Part shown: one piece after another, positions 7,228-15,800 of the stretch
How the letters are laid out: each line of letters starts with the position of its first letter
Position numbering within the stretch: the first letter of the stretch is position 1
Assembly (NCBI GenBank): GCA_000434035.1
Contig: FR893524.1
Location: 126,910-146,242 of the forward strand
Direction: 5' to 3'
From: Clostridium sp. CAG:452
Lineage (GTDB): Bacteria > Bacillota > Clostridia > TANB77 > CAG-508
DNA length: 19,333 nt
Notes under the pieces: generated by a model
Told to the model about the DNA's origin: nothing
Seen by the model: only the letters and a program-made list of their open reading frames with translations
Databases searched by the model: none
Program-made: the position numbers and the translations under genes

Positions 7228-7576
7228 ATGACAAGTGAGTATAAAAAACAAGACAAGCTATTAATTTTAAAAATAACGGAGGAGATTGATCATCACACGA
7301 GTGAGAAGATAAGGAAAAGAGCAGATTATGAAATACAAATACATATACCTAAAAAGGTGATCTTTGACTTTGAAAATGTTACATTTATGGATAGTAGTGG
7401 AATAGGAATGATAATAGGAAGGTACAAATTAGTAACAATGTTTCGGAGGAACTGTATTGTTAATAAATGTCAAACCAGTTGTAAAGAAAATATTAGAAAT
7501 GTCGGGAGTTTTAAAACTAATACCAATAGAAGAAAATGAAAATATAGGAGGAAATGATTTTGAAAAATGTATATGA
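7228..7576 (+). CDS. spoIIAA: Anti-sigma F factor antagonist SpoIIAA, read through a CGG +1 frameshift
   Basis: 115 residues with the C at 7444 skipped; the Bacillus protein is 117. STAS-domain protein that, when dephosphorylated, releases SigmaF from SpoIIAB in the forespore. The phosphorylation loop FMDSSGIGMIIGRYK carries the conserved serine. After the shift the sequence runs GGTVLLINVKPVVKKILEMS, which aligns with the Bacillus stretch GGEMVVCAISPAVKRLFDMS. Without the shift the reading ends at 7539 and lacks the last strand and helix. Start chosen at ATG 7228 after GAGGGG; a longer TTG-initiated reading from 7159 would run through the leader and adds no family sequence. The gene overlaps spoIIAB by 23 bases, so translation is probably coupled. 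Confidence 0.93.
7444..7447 (+). other. CGG-A +1 frameshift site 3 (spoIIAA)
   Basis: Context ATG-TTT-CGG-A-GGA-ACT. CGG is codon 73. Skipping C restores the Gly-Gly pair that is present at the same place in Bacillus SpoIIAA. Confidence 0.9.
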
Positions 7577-8015
7577 TAATGAAATGAAATTAGAGTTTGC
7601 AAGTAAATCAAGTAATGAGGCATTTGCTAGAATTGCAGTAGCAGCATTTGCGGCACAATTGGACCCTACAATAGAAGAATTAGCAGATATAAAAACAGCA
7701 GTTTCAGAAGCTGTAACTAATTGCATAATACATGGATATGAAGAAAAAGAAGGAATAATAAAAATAGAATGTAAACTTTTTGTAAATTCGATAGAAATAA
7801 TAATATCAGATGAAGGGAAAGGCATAGAGGACATAGACAAGGCAAAAGAGCCATTGTATACATCTAAACCAGATTTAGAAAGATCTGGAATGGGATTTAC
7901 TATAATGGAAAGCTTTATGGACGAGATGAAAGTAGAGTCTATTTTAGGAATAGGAACAAAAGTAACAATGAAAAAAATGTTAGAAGCACAAAGGAGTAAT
8001 TTATGTATGAAATAG
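7554..8015 (+). CDS. spoIIAB: Anti-sigma F factor / serine kinase SpoIIAB
   Basis: 153 residues. It binds and blocks SigmaF and phosphorylates SpoIIAA. The Bergerat ATP-binding fold is clear: N box EAVTNCIIHGYE, G1 box SDEGKGI, G2 region LERSGMGFTIMESFMD, and G3 GIGTKVTM. Residues from NEMKLEFASKSSNEAFAR through LDPTIEELADIKTAVSEA follow the Bacillus protein closely. AGGAGG ends three bases before the ATG; an internal ATG at 7584 (MKLEFAS) is a shorter alternative but the given start fits the family N-terminus. It overlaps spoIIAA upstream and sigF downstream by 13 bases. Confidence 0.97.
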   Translation: MILKNVYDNEMKLEFASKSSNEAFARIAVAAFAAQLDPTIEELADIKTAVSEAVTNCIIHGYEEKEGIIKIECKLFVNSIEIIISDEGKGIEDIDKAKEPLYTSKPDLERSGMGFTIMESFMDEMKVESILGIGTKVTMKKMLEAQRSNLCMK

Positions 8016-8722
8016 ATTCAGAAGAAATAATAAAGGCTCAAAATAATGATGAAGAGGCTATGACAAAAATAATCAAAACAAATTCTGGATTAATATGGAG
8101 TATAGTAAAAAGATTTTTAGGAAGAGGATATGATAAAGAAGAATTAGAACAAATTGCGTATATAGGCTTTATCAAAGCTATAAAAAGATTTGATACTACA
8201 TTAGAATTTAAATTATCTACATATGCTGTTCCGTACATAATAGGAGAAATAAAAAGATTTATAAGAGATGATGGAGCAATAAAGGTAAGCAGAAGTATAA
8301 AAGAGCTATCTGCAAAAATAGGGCAAATACAAAAGGAATACATTACAAAAAAAGGAGAAGAAATTACGGTAGAAGAATTAGCAAGAGAATTAAAAGTAGA
8401 AAAAGAAGAAATAGTTGTAGCACTAGAATCTCAAAGAACTGTTGAGTCAATAGATAAAAACGTATATGATGACGAAAATGGAGAAAGCAAAATATCAAAG
8501 ATATCTAATCAAAAAGATGAAACAACTATTCTATTAAATAAACTTTGTGTAGAGGAATTAATAAATAATCTTGAAACGAGAGATAAGAAAATAATTTTAC
8601 TTAGATATTACAAGAGAAAAACACAGACAGAAGTAGCAAAAATGTTGGGAATAACGCAAGTGCAAGTCTCAAGATTAGAAAAAAGAATATTGAGTGAAAT
8701 GAAAGAAAAAATAGTAAGTTAG
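8003..8722 (+). CDS. sigF: RNA polymerase forespore sigma factor SigmaF
   Basis: 239 residues, normal for SigmaF (Bacillus 255). It directs early forespore transcription. Region 2 is visible as ELEQIAYIGFIKAIKRFD and LSTYAVPYIIGEIKRFIRDD, region 3 follows from KVSRSIKELSAKI, and region 4 has the helix-turn-helix KTQTEVAKMLGITQVQVSRL. The assignment to SigmaF rather than SigmaG rests on position directly behind spoIIAA-spoIIAB with overlapping frames. AAGGAG lies six bases before the ATG, inside the end of spoIIAB. The next gene, spoIID, starts 11 bases after the stop, so sigF and spoIID are probably on the same transcript. Confidence 0.96.
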   Translation: MYEIDSEEIIKAQNNDEEAMTKIIKTNSGLIWSIVKRFLGRGYDKEELEQIAYIGFIKAIKRFDTTLEFKLSTYAVPYIIGEIKRFIRDDGAIKVSRSIKELSAKIGQIQKEYITKKGEEITVEELARELKVEKEEIVVALESQRTVESIDKNVYDDENGESKISKISNQKDETTILLNKLCVEELINNLETRDKKIILLRYYKRKTQTEVAKMLGITQVQVSRLEKRILSEMKEKIVS

Positions 8723-8733
8723 TAGGTAGTAAA

Positions 8734-9729
8734 ATGAAAAGAATAATATTTTTTATTATTTCTTTTGTACTGATTTGTTTTGTAATTCCAATAATATTTA
8801 CAAGCAAGTTTAGAACACTAGAAACAAAAGTAGAGCTGCCAATAGATGAAGAAAAAAATAACATTGAAACATATGACTATGGACAATATACTACAGTAAA
8901 ACTATTACATGTAAGTACAGGAGAAATAGAAGAATTAGGGCTAGACCAATATTTATATGGAGTTGTATCAAGCGAAATGCCTGCAAACTTTGAAGAAGAA
9001 GCATTAAAAGCGCAGGCAGTTGTTGCTAGAACGTATACCATATATAAAATAACAAATGGAAGCAAACATGAAAATGCAAACATTTGTGATGATTCGAAAT
9101 GTTGCCAAGCATGGATTTCGAAAGAAGCAAGATTTGAAAAATGGAACAAAAGTGAAAGAGAAAATAATTGGTCCAAAATTGTAAATGCAGTAGATAGCAC
9201 AAAAGGTAAAATTATAACATATGATGGGAAACCAATTAATGCGTTTTTTCATTCAAATAGTGGAGGAAAAACAGAAATTGCAAGTAGTGTTTGGGGAGGA
9301 AAAGATGAACCGTATTTGCAAGCAGTAGAAACAAGTGGAGAAGGCAATTATACCCAATATAGTTCAGAAGTAATTTTAACTAAAAGCGAATTTGTAGATA
9401 AAATAAAACAATATCATAGTAACTTTGAAATAGATTTTTCAAATGAAAATCAAATAGAAATATTAGAATATACAGAAGGACAAAGAATAAAAACAATAAA
9501 ACTAGGAAATTTAGAGTTAACTGGTACAGAAATTAGAAATATATTTGGATTGAAATCAGCAAAATTTGAAATAAGTGTAGATGGCGAAAATGTAAAGTTT
9601 AAAGTTATTGGATATGGACATGGAGTTGGAATGAGTCAAACAGGGGCAGATAGTATGGCTAAGGAAGGAAAAAATTATGAAGAAATAATAAAACATTATT
9701 ATACAGGCGTAGAAATAGTAAATCTTTAA
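8734..9729 (+). CDS. spoIID: Stage II sporulation protein D (peptidoglycan lytic transglycosylase)
   Basis: 331 residues, close to the Bacillus 343. A membrane anchor (residues about 3-23) is followed by the extracellular catalytic domain. SpoIID cleaves glycan strands to drive membrane migration during engulfment. The catalytic Glu is in VVSSEMPANF (about residue 81), followed by the family helix ALKAQAVVARTYT, the FFHSNSGGKTE motif, WGGKDEPYL, and the C-terminal GYGHGVGMSQTGADSMA. In Bacillus the gene is SigmaE-controlled and next to spoIIQ; here it is also next to a spoIIQ-like gene but additionally sits 11 bases behind sigF. No separate promoter is visible in that gap. No in-frame CGG. 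Confidence 0.95.
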   Translation: MKRIIFFIISFVLICFVIPIIFTSKFRTLETKVELPIDEEKNNIETYDYGQYTTVKLLHVSTGEIEELGLDQYLYGVVSSEMPANFEEEALKAQAVVARTYTIYKITNGSKHENANICDDSKCCQAWISKEARFEKWNKSERENNWSKIVNAVDSTKGKIITYDGKPINAFFHSNSGGKTEIASSVWGGKDEPYLQAVETSGEGNYTQYSSEVILTKSEFVDKIKQYHSNFEIDFSNENQIEILEYTEGQRIKTIKLGNLELTGTEIRNIFGLKSAKFEISVDGENVKFKVIGYGHGVGMSQTGADSMAKEGKNYEEIIKHYYTGVEIVNL

Positions 9730-9790
9730 ATGAATAAATTTCAAAAATAAGGAAATAATTTTACTAAAGATAAATATAAGGAGGCATACA

Positions 9791-10591
9791 ATGAGAAGAG
9801 GAAGAAGAGAAATAAGACAGAAAAGTTATTCTAGAAATTTACTATTTTTGGTTGGGGGATTTTTATTATTAATAATACTTACTTTTGCTATAACATTTGC
9901 TGTATATAACAACAAATTAAAAAATTCAACATATAGCACATTAACAGCAGAAAAAATTGCAGAACTTGTGCCAAATGATGTAGAAGGTGATAGCCAAGAG
10001 GTAGAACAAGCAAGTACAGAAATAGGAAAAACAATAGAAGAGGCAATAAATACAATGGAAAATAAAATAGAAGAGAATCAGAACAATAAAACAGAAGAAA
10101 ATACGGAAAAAACTACTAGTGTACAAACAGAAGAAAGTAATAAACAAATAGAAGAGGTTGCTGAAAGGCCAGTTGTTATAAAAGATCCAGAGTTTATAAG
10201 ACCAGTAGAAGGAGAGGTCGCAAGAAACTTTGCAAAAGATACTTTGATATATTCAGAAACATTAGATGAGTGGATTACACACTTAGGAATAGATATAAAA
10301 GCAGAAAGAACAACAGTAGTAAAATCAGCAGAAAAAGGGAAAGTAATTGCAATAAAAAATGATCCTAGATATGGACTTACAGTAATAGTTGAACATGTAA
10401 ATGGATTTAAAACAGTATATTCTAATTTACTTACAACAGAATTTGTATCGGAAGGCGAAGAGATAGAAAAAGGACAAAGCATAGGAACAGTTGGAAATTC
10501 GGCATCATTTGAGATATGTGACGAGCCACATTTACATTTTGAGATTTTAAAAGACGATGTAAATGTAGATCCAACAATATATTGCAAGTAA
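9791..10591 (+). CDS. spoIIQ: SpoIIQ-like M23 family peptidase
   Basis: 266 residues: basic N-terminus, one membrane helix (about 17-38, NLLFLVGGFLLLIILTFAIT), a long Glu/Lys/Thr-rich linker, then a C-terminal M23 (LytM) domain. The zinc motif is intact, with HLGIDI supplying His and Asp and PHLHFEI supplying the His-X-His, unlike Bacillus SpoIIQ, which is degenerate. Clostridial SpoIIQ proteins with an intact site are known and cooperate with SpoIIIAH across the intermembrane space during engulfment. Adjacency to spoIID supports the SpoIIQ call; a general M23 endopeptidase remains possible. AAGGAGG precedes the ATG by seven bases. Confidence 0.85.
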   Translation: MRRGRREIRQKSYSRNLLFLVGGFLLLIILTFAITFAVYNNKLKNSTYSTLTAEKIAELVPNDVEGDSQEVEQASTEIGKTIEEAINTMENKIEENQNNKTEENTEKTTSVQTEESNKQIEEVAERPVVIKDPEFIRPVEGEVARNFAKDTLIYSETLDEWITHLGIDIKAERTTVVKSAEKGKVIAIKNDPRYGLTVIVEHVNGFKTVYSNLLTTEFVSEGEEIEKGQSIGTVGNSASFEICDEPHLHFEILKDDVNVDPTIYCK

Positions 10592-10620
10592 GAAAAGGGG
10601 ATTACTCCCTTTTCTTACTT
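10586..10620 (+). terminator. Hairpin at the end of the sporulation cluster
   Basis: A perfect 14-base-pair stem (AAGTAAGAAAAGGG / CCCTTTTCTTACTT) with a seven-base loop. It starts at the last codons of the M23 gene. The T-rich tract is inside the right arm rather than after it, so it may act as a terminator or an mRNA 3' protector. Confidence 0.65.
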
Positions 10621-10684
10621 GACACTGCGGTAAAAATAATATATAAAGTATAAAAGAAAACTAATAGAGAAAAGAGAATTTAAA

Positions 10685-10951
10685 GTGAAATATATAATAA
10701 CATATGTAATAGTAATTAATCTAATAGCGTTTTTAGCAATGTATATAGATAAGAAAAAGGCTCAGAAAGGAAAATGGAGAATAAAAGAATCAACATTATT
10801 TATGCTTGTATTACTAGGTGGCGGAATAGGCGGGATTGCTGGAATGTATACTTTTAGACATAAGACACAAAAAATGCAATTTGTAATTGGCTTTCCGGCA
10901 ATACTAATTATTGAAATTATATGTATAATAATATTTTTAATTAATAAATAA
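10685..10951 (+). CDS. DUF1294 family small membrane protein
   Basis: 88 residues starting from GTG. Three hydrophobic segments are visible: IITYVIVINLIAFLAMYI, TLFMLVLLGGGIGGIAGMYT and FVIGFPAILIIEIICIIIFL. The pattern DKKKAQKGKWRIKE between the first two and FRHKTQKMQF before the third is typical of DUF1294. Function of the family is unknown; some members are fused to cold-shock domains, absent here. The purine-rich stretch AGAGAAAAGAGAATT upstream offers only a weak ribosome binding site. A clear terminator follows. Confidence 0.85.
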   Translation: MKYIITYVIVINLIAFLAMYIDKKKAQKGKWRIKESTLFMLVLLGGGIGGIAGMYTFRHKTQKMQFVIGFPAILIIEIICIIIFLINK

Positions 10952-10976
10952 AAACCAAAAGGTTTTTATTTTTTTT
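10947..10976 (+). terminator. Intrinsic terminator of the DUF1294 gene
   Basis: AATAAAAACC / GGTTTTTATT stem of ten base pairs with an AAAA loop, followed by a run of T. It overlaps the stop codon. Confidence 0.8.
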
Positions 10977-11109
10977 GTTATTTTTATTGCCCATAAAGCA
11001 AAAAACGTGAATGGCTACTTACAAAAGAAATACAAAGGAAAAAACAAACAGATTTACTGGACACATAATTAATGGAAATAACTGTAAAAATGTAAAACAA
11101 CTGGTAAAA

Positions 11110-11188
11110 AAATCCACAACTTGTGAATATAATTGTTAAGAAAAGTTAAGAAAATTAGTTATTAACAAAGTTATCCACAGTTTCCACA
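11110..11188. promoter_or_regulatory. Cluster of DnaA-box-like sequences
   Basis: One perfect DnaA box TTATCCACA (11171-11179), directly followed by GTTTCCACA (11180-11188). A further AAATCCACA lies at 11110-11118 and an inverted TGTGAATAT at 11122-11130. The last three each differ from the consensus at two positions. A tandem AT-rich 10-mer lies between the pairs. This could be a DnaA-regulated promoter region, a DnaA-titrating locus or part of an origin; no dnaA or dnaN gene is in the window. Confidence 0.45.
11135..11154 (+). repeat. Tandem 10-mer, two copies
   Basis: GTTAAGAAAA occurs twice head to tail with no mismatch, between the two groups of DnaA-box-like sequences. Confidence 0.6.
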
Positions 11189-11210
11189 GAAACATAATGG
11201 TGTAAATAAT

Positions 11211-11230
11211 ATGTTACAAGCAGGTAACAT
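11211..11230. repeat. Inverted repeat, possible operator
   Basis: ATGTTAC-AAGCAG-GTAACAT, a perfect seven-base inverted repeat with a six-base spacer, about 70 bases upstream of the glyS -35 box. Such symmetry suits a dimeric regulator; none is identified. Confidence 0.45.
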
Positions 11231-11243
11231 AAACAGACAAAAA

Positions 11244-11284
11244 TGTAATATTTACGTTTTAAATCTGTAATATTTCTGTAATAT
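11244..11284 (+). repeat. Three TGTAATAT direct repeats with helical phasing
   Basis: TGTAATAT at 11244-11251, 11266-11273 and 11277-11284. The start-to-start distances are 22 and 11 bases, so all three face the same side of the helix, ending 12 bases before the glyS -35 box. Confidence 0.45.
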
Positions 11285-11296
11285 ACAGTAAAAACA

Positions 11297-11325
11297 TTGA
11301 CACAATTCACAATAACGTATAAAAT
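11297..11325 (+). promoter_or_regulatory. Sigma-A promoter of glyS
   Basis: TTGACA (11297-11302), 17-base spacer, TAAAAT (11320-11325). The glyS ATG follows 54 bases after the -10 box, with the ribosome binding site GAGAGGAG between. Confidence 0.75.
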
Positions 11326-11379
11326 AAAAAACGTAAAATAAAGAAAAAAATATTAAAAGTTTTGAGAGGAGAAAAACTA

Positions 11380-12768
11380 ATGGCAGATAAATCAATGGAA
11401 AAGATAGTTAATTTATGTAAAAATAGAGGATTTATATATCCAGGGTCAGAAATATATGGAGGACTTGCAAATTCATGGGATTATGGACCAATAGGTTCTG
11501 AGATGAAAAAAAACATAAAAGATATGTGGTGGAAAAAGTTTATACATGAATCAAAATATAATGTTGGAATAGATGCAGCAATAATTATGAATCCAGAAGT
11601 ATGGGTAACAACAGGACACGTAGGAGGATTTAGTGACCCACTTATAGACTGTAAGGAATGCAAAACAAGACACAGAGCGGATAAATTAATAGAAGAATGG
11701 GGATTCAAAAATGGAAAAGATATAACAGGATTAGATGGATGGACAAATGAACAACTAGTAGATTATATAAATGAAAATAAAATAGAATGTCCAAATTGTG
11801 GAAAATCAAATTTTACGGATATTAGAAAATTTAACTTAATGTTTAAAACATTTATGGGAGTTACAGAAGATGCAAAATCAGAAGTATATTTAAGACCAGA
11901 AACAGCACAAGGAATGTTTGTAAACTTTAAAAATGTACAAAGAACAACAAGAAGAAGATTACCATTAGGAATAGGCCAAATGGGACGTTCTTTTAGAAAC
12001 GAAATAACACCAGGTAATTTTATATTTAGAACAAGAGAATTTGAGCAAATGGAATTAGAATTCTTCTGCAAACCAGGTACAGACCTAGAATGGTATGAAT
12101 ACTGGAAAAAATTCTGTAAAGACTGGTTACTAGGAATAGGAATTAAAGAAGAAAACTTAAGAATGAGAGAACATTCAAAAGAGGAACTTTGTTTCTACAG
12201 CAAAGGAACAACAGATATAGAATACTTATTCCCATTTGGATGGGGAGAATTATGGGGAATAGCAGATAGAACAGACTATGACCTAACAAGACACATGGAA
12301 GCATCAAAAGTAGATTTAACATATTTAGACCCAGAAACAAACGAAAAATATGTACCATATTGTGTAGAACCAGCAGTTGGTGTAGATAGAATTTTCTTAA
12401 CAGTATTATGTGATGCTTATGATGAGGAAGAAGTTGGAGAAGGTGATGTAAGAACAGTGTTACATCTACATCCATCAATTGCACCATACAAAGCAGCAGT
12501 ACTTCCACTATCTAAAAAACTAAGTGAAAAAGCAACAGAAGTATTTGAAAAACTATCTAAAAAATATATGTGTGAATATGATGAGGCAGGAAGTATAGGA
12601 AAAAGATATAGAAGAGAAGATGAAATTGGAACACCATATTGTATAACAATAGACTTTGAAACAGAAAACGATAACTCTGTAACAATAAGAGATAGAGATA
12701 CAATGGAACAAGTAAGAGTAAAAATTGATGAGTTAGAAAATTGGCTAGAGGAAAAAATAAATAAATAG
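11380..12768 (+). CDS. glyS: Glycyl-tRNA synthetase (single-chain, eukaryote/archaeal-like type)
   Basis: 462 residues from the ATG at 11380, chosen over an in-frame ATG at 11362 because GAGAGGAG lies correctly before it. It charges tRNA-Gly. Class II motifs are visible: motif 1 region GLANSWDYGPIGSEMKKN, motif 2 with YLRPETAQGMFVNFKNV and GRSFRNEITP, and motif 3 EPAVGVDRIF. The zinc-like insertion has CKEC and CPNC pairs. The C-terminal anticodon-binding domain starts near APYKAAVLPL. This is the homodimeric form rather than the alpha2-beta2 GlyQ/GlyS form. Arg appears as AGA and as CGT (MGRSF), never as CGG. The enzyme is of interest here because the frameshift sites all restore Gly. Confidence 0.97.
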   Translation: MADKSMEKIVNLCKNRGFIYPGSEIYGGLANSWDYGPIGSEMKKNIKDMWWKKFIHESKYNVGIDAAIIMNPEVWVTTGHVGGFSDPLIDCKECKTRHRADKLIEEWGFKNGKDITGLDGWTNEQLVDYINENKIECPNCGKSNFTDIRKFNLMFKTFMGVTEDAKSEVYLRPETAQGMFVNFKNVQRTTRRRLPLGIGQMGRSFRNEITPGNFIFRTREFEQMELEFFCKPGTDLEWYEYWKKFCKDWLLGIGIKEENLRMREHSKEELCFYSKGTTDIEYLFPFGWGELWGIADRTDYDLTRHMEASKVDLTYLDPETNEKYVPYCVEPAVGVDRIFLTVLCDAYDEEEVGEGDVRTVLHLHPSIAPYKAAVLPLSKKLSEKATEVFEKLSKKYMCEYDEAGSIGKRYRREDEIGTPYCITIDFETENDNSVTIRDRDTMEQVRVKIDELENWLEEKINK

Positions 12769-12786
12769 TACCACAGAAACGAATTG

Positions 12787-12824
12787 AAAGAACAAAGCAG
12801 TTTTGATTGCTTTGTTCTTTTGCT
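12787..12824 (+). terminator. Intrinsic terminator of glyS
   Basis: AAAGAACAAAGCA / TGCTTTGTTCTTT, a perfect 13-base-pair stem with an eight-base loop ending in a T-rich tract, 19 bases past the stop codon. Confidence 0.85.
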
Positions 12825-12863
12825 TGTGATATTATTTATATGAATAATTTTTAGGAGGAAAAA

Positions 12864-15800
12864 ATGGCACATAATTGGACACCAAATCAATTACAAGCAA
12901 TAAATAAAATTGGAAGCAATATTTTAGTCGCAGCAGCAGCACGGAAGTGGAAAAACAACAGTTTTAGTAGAAAGAATGATAAATAAAATAATTAAAGAAA
13001 AAATAGATATAAATCAGCTTTTAATAGTAACATTTACAAATGCCGCAGCTTCTGAAATGAGAGAAAAAATACTAGAAGCAATTTACAAAAAAATAGAAGA
13101 AGAACCAGAAAATAAAAATTTACAAAAACAAATTGTTTTATTAAATGATGCCAATATTTCCACAATACACTCATTTTGCCTAGAAGTTATAAAAAATTAT
13201 TTTTATGAAATAGGAATATCACCAAACTTTAGAATTGGAGATAATGCAGAAATAAAGCTTTTAAAACAAGAAACATTAGAAGAGGTATTTGAAGAGCTTT
13301 ATGAAGAAGAAAACAAAGATTTTATAAAACTTGTAGATACATATTGTGGTTATAGAAATGATAACCAATTAAGAGAATTAGTGCTAAAAATATACAATTA
13401 TTCTCAAAGTATGCCATTTCCAATGGAATGGATTAGTGAAAATGTAGATAAATTTAATATAACAAACAAAAACGATTTTTCCCAAACAGAATGGGGAAAA
13501 TTATTAATAAAAAATTTTAAAGAAGAAGCTCAAAGTGCAGCAACTGCATTAAAAACAGTAAAAAATGAATTAAAAGAAGATAGTGAGCTAGAAAAGTACT
13601 ATATAACAATACTAGAAGATATAGAAAAAATAGAAAAATTATTAAAGCAAGATTCATGGGATGATATCTATAATTTAATTTGCAATTTACAATTTGAAAA
13701 ATGGCCTATTTCTAGAAAAATACAATCAGAGCTAAAAGACAAAAGCAAGCAAATACGCGATAAAGTAGAAAAACCAATTAAAGATTTTAGAGATACAATA
13801 TTTATATATAAATCAAAAGAAGCTATTGAAGATATATATGATATGTATAAAATATTAAATATACTAGAAAAAGTAATATTAAAATTTTCTAATAAATATC
13901 AAGAGAATAAAAAAGAAAAGAATATAATAGATTTTAGTGATATAGAACATTTTGCATTAAAGATTCTAGTAAAAAAAGATGAAAACGATAATTACATACC
14001 AACAGAAGTTGCAAAAATCTATAAAGAAAAATTTAAAGAAATAGCAATAGATGAATATCAAGATAGTAATTTGGTTCAAGAATATATATTAACTACAATT
14101 TCTAATGGAAAAAATATTTTTATGGTTGGAGATGTAAAACAAAGTATATATAAATTTAGACAAGCAAGACCAGAACTATTTTTGCAAAAATACAATAGCT
14201 ATAAAATGCCAGATGAAGCTACAAATGAATGCAAAGAAAACACTAAAATACAGCTGTTTCAAAACTTTAGAAGTAGAAGTAGTGTGCTAGATATAACAAA
14301 TTTAGTTTTTGATAATATTATGAGCATGGATTTGGGAGGAATAGAATATAACGAAAAAGAATATTTAAACAAGGGAACAGAATTTAAGGAAGCGGCACAA
14401 GAATTAAATGTTGCAGGCAAAGCAGAATTAAATATAATAGATTTAAAAAAAGAAGATGAGGAAAAAGAGGAAGAAACAGAAGAAAAAATATTAGAAAAAA
14501 GTGAGATGGAAGCAAAAGCTGTTGCAAATAGAATAAGAAAACTATTTGAAGACAATTATTGTGTATATGATAAAAAAGAAGGATATAGAAAAGCAACATT
14601 TAAAGATATTGTAATACTTTTAAGAACTACATCAGATACTGCAAAAGTATATGAAAAAGAATTGACTCAAAATGGATTTCCAACTTTTACAGACACAGGA
14701 TCTAATTATTTTGAAACAGAAGAAATACAAATAATTCTATCAGTTCTAAAAATAATAGACAATCCGAATAATGATATTCCATTAGTTACAGTTTTAAGAT
14801 CACCAATAGGAGGATTTACAGATAATGAATTAATTGAAATAAGATTAGAAGAAAGAAATGGACTGTTTTATCAAGCTCTAGAAACAACAAAGGAAAAATC
14901 TCAAAATCTAGAATTAAAAAACAAAGTAAATAAATTTTTAAATATGTTAAACGATTGGCAACTGAAACAAGAGTATCTAAGCCTGGATGAGCTTATTTGG
15001 TATATATATGAAAGTACTAATTATTATAACTTTGTAAGTAGTAAACCAAATGGAGAATTAAAAACAGCTAATCTAAAATTACTTTTCGAAAAAGCAAAAG
15101 ACTATGAAAAGGCAAGCTTTAAAGGATTATATAATTTTATAAATTACATAGACAAAATAAGCAAAGGCTCAGACGACATGGGTTCTGCAAAACTTATTCG
15201 GAGAAAATGAGAATGTAATTAGAATAATGAGCGTTCATAAGAGTAAAGGGTTAGAATTCCCAATAGTATTTTTAAGTGGAGCTGGCAAACAATTTAATAT
15301 GCAAGACTTAAATGAACAAATACTATTAGACCAAGATATGGGATTTGGACCTAAATATATAAATTTTGAAAGAAAAATAGAATACAATACAATAGCAAAA
15401 GAAGCAATAAAAATAAAATCAAAAACAGAACTACTATCTGAAGAAATGAGACTTTTGTATGTTGCGTTAACAAGAGCAAAAGAAAAAATAATAATAACGG
15501 GTGTAGAAAAGGATTTACAAAAAACATTAGAAAACAAGCAAAAAGAGCTAGATATGTATGACGGCGCACAGAAAATTCCTTTAAATTTGGTAAAAAAATC
15601 AAAAACATATTTAGATTGGCTAGAATATGTATATCTATTTAACAAAGAAAAGAACATAATAGAATTCAATAAAATTGTGCTAGAAAACGAAAAAACTAAA
15701 GAAGAAAATGATAATAAAAAAGAAAAGAAAATAGATGTAATAAAAGATATATCTAAAGAACAAAAAGAAGAAGTAAACAAAAAATTAACATGGAAATATA

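Larger units (their letters stand above)
10977..11296. other. Long AT-rich intergenic region before glyS
   Basis: About 400 bases lie between the DUF1294 stop and the glyS start, the longest gene-free stretch in the window. It holds DnaA-box-like sequences (11110-11188), a tandem 10-mer, an inverted repeat and spaced direct repeats, then the glyS promoter. I looked for a T-box leader, common before glycyl-tRNA synthetase genes in Firmicutes, and saw no AGGGTGG-type antiterminator or terminator hairpin. No small ORF with a convincing ribosome binding site was seen. Confidence 0.6.

Noticed and set aside
10977..11379. T-box riboswitch upstream of glyS
   Set aside because: No T-box antiterminator sequence or leader terminator hairpin was found in this region.
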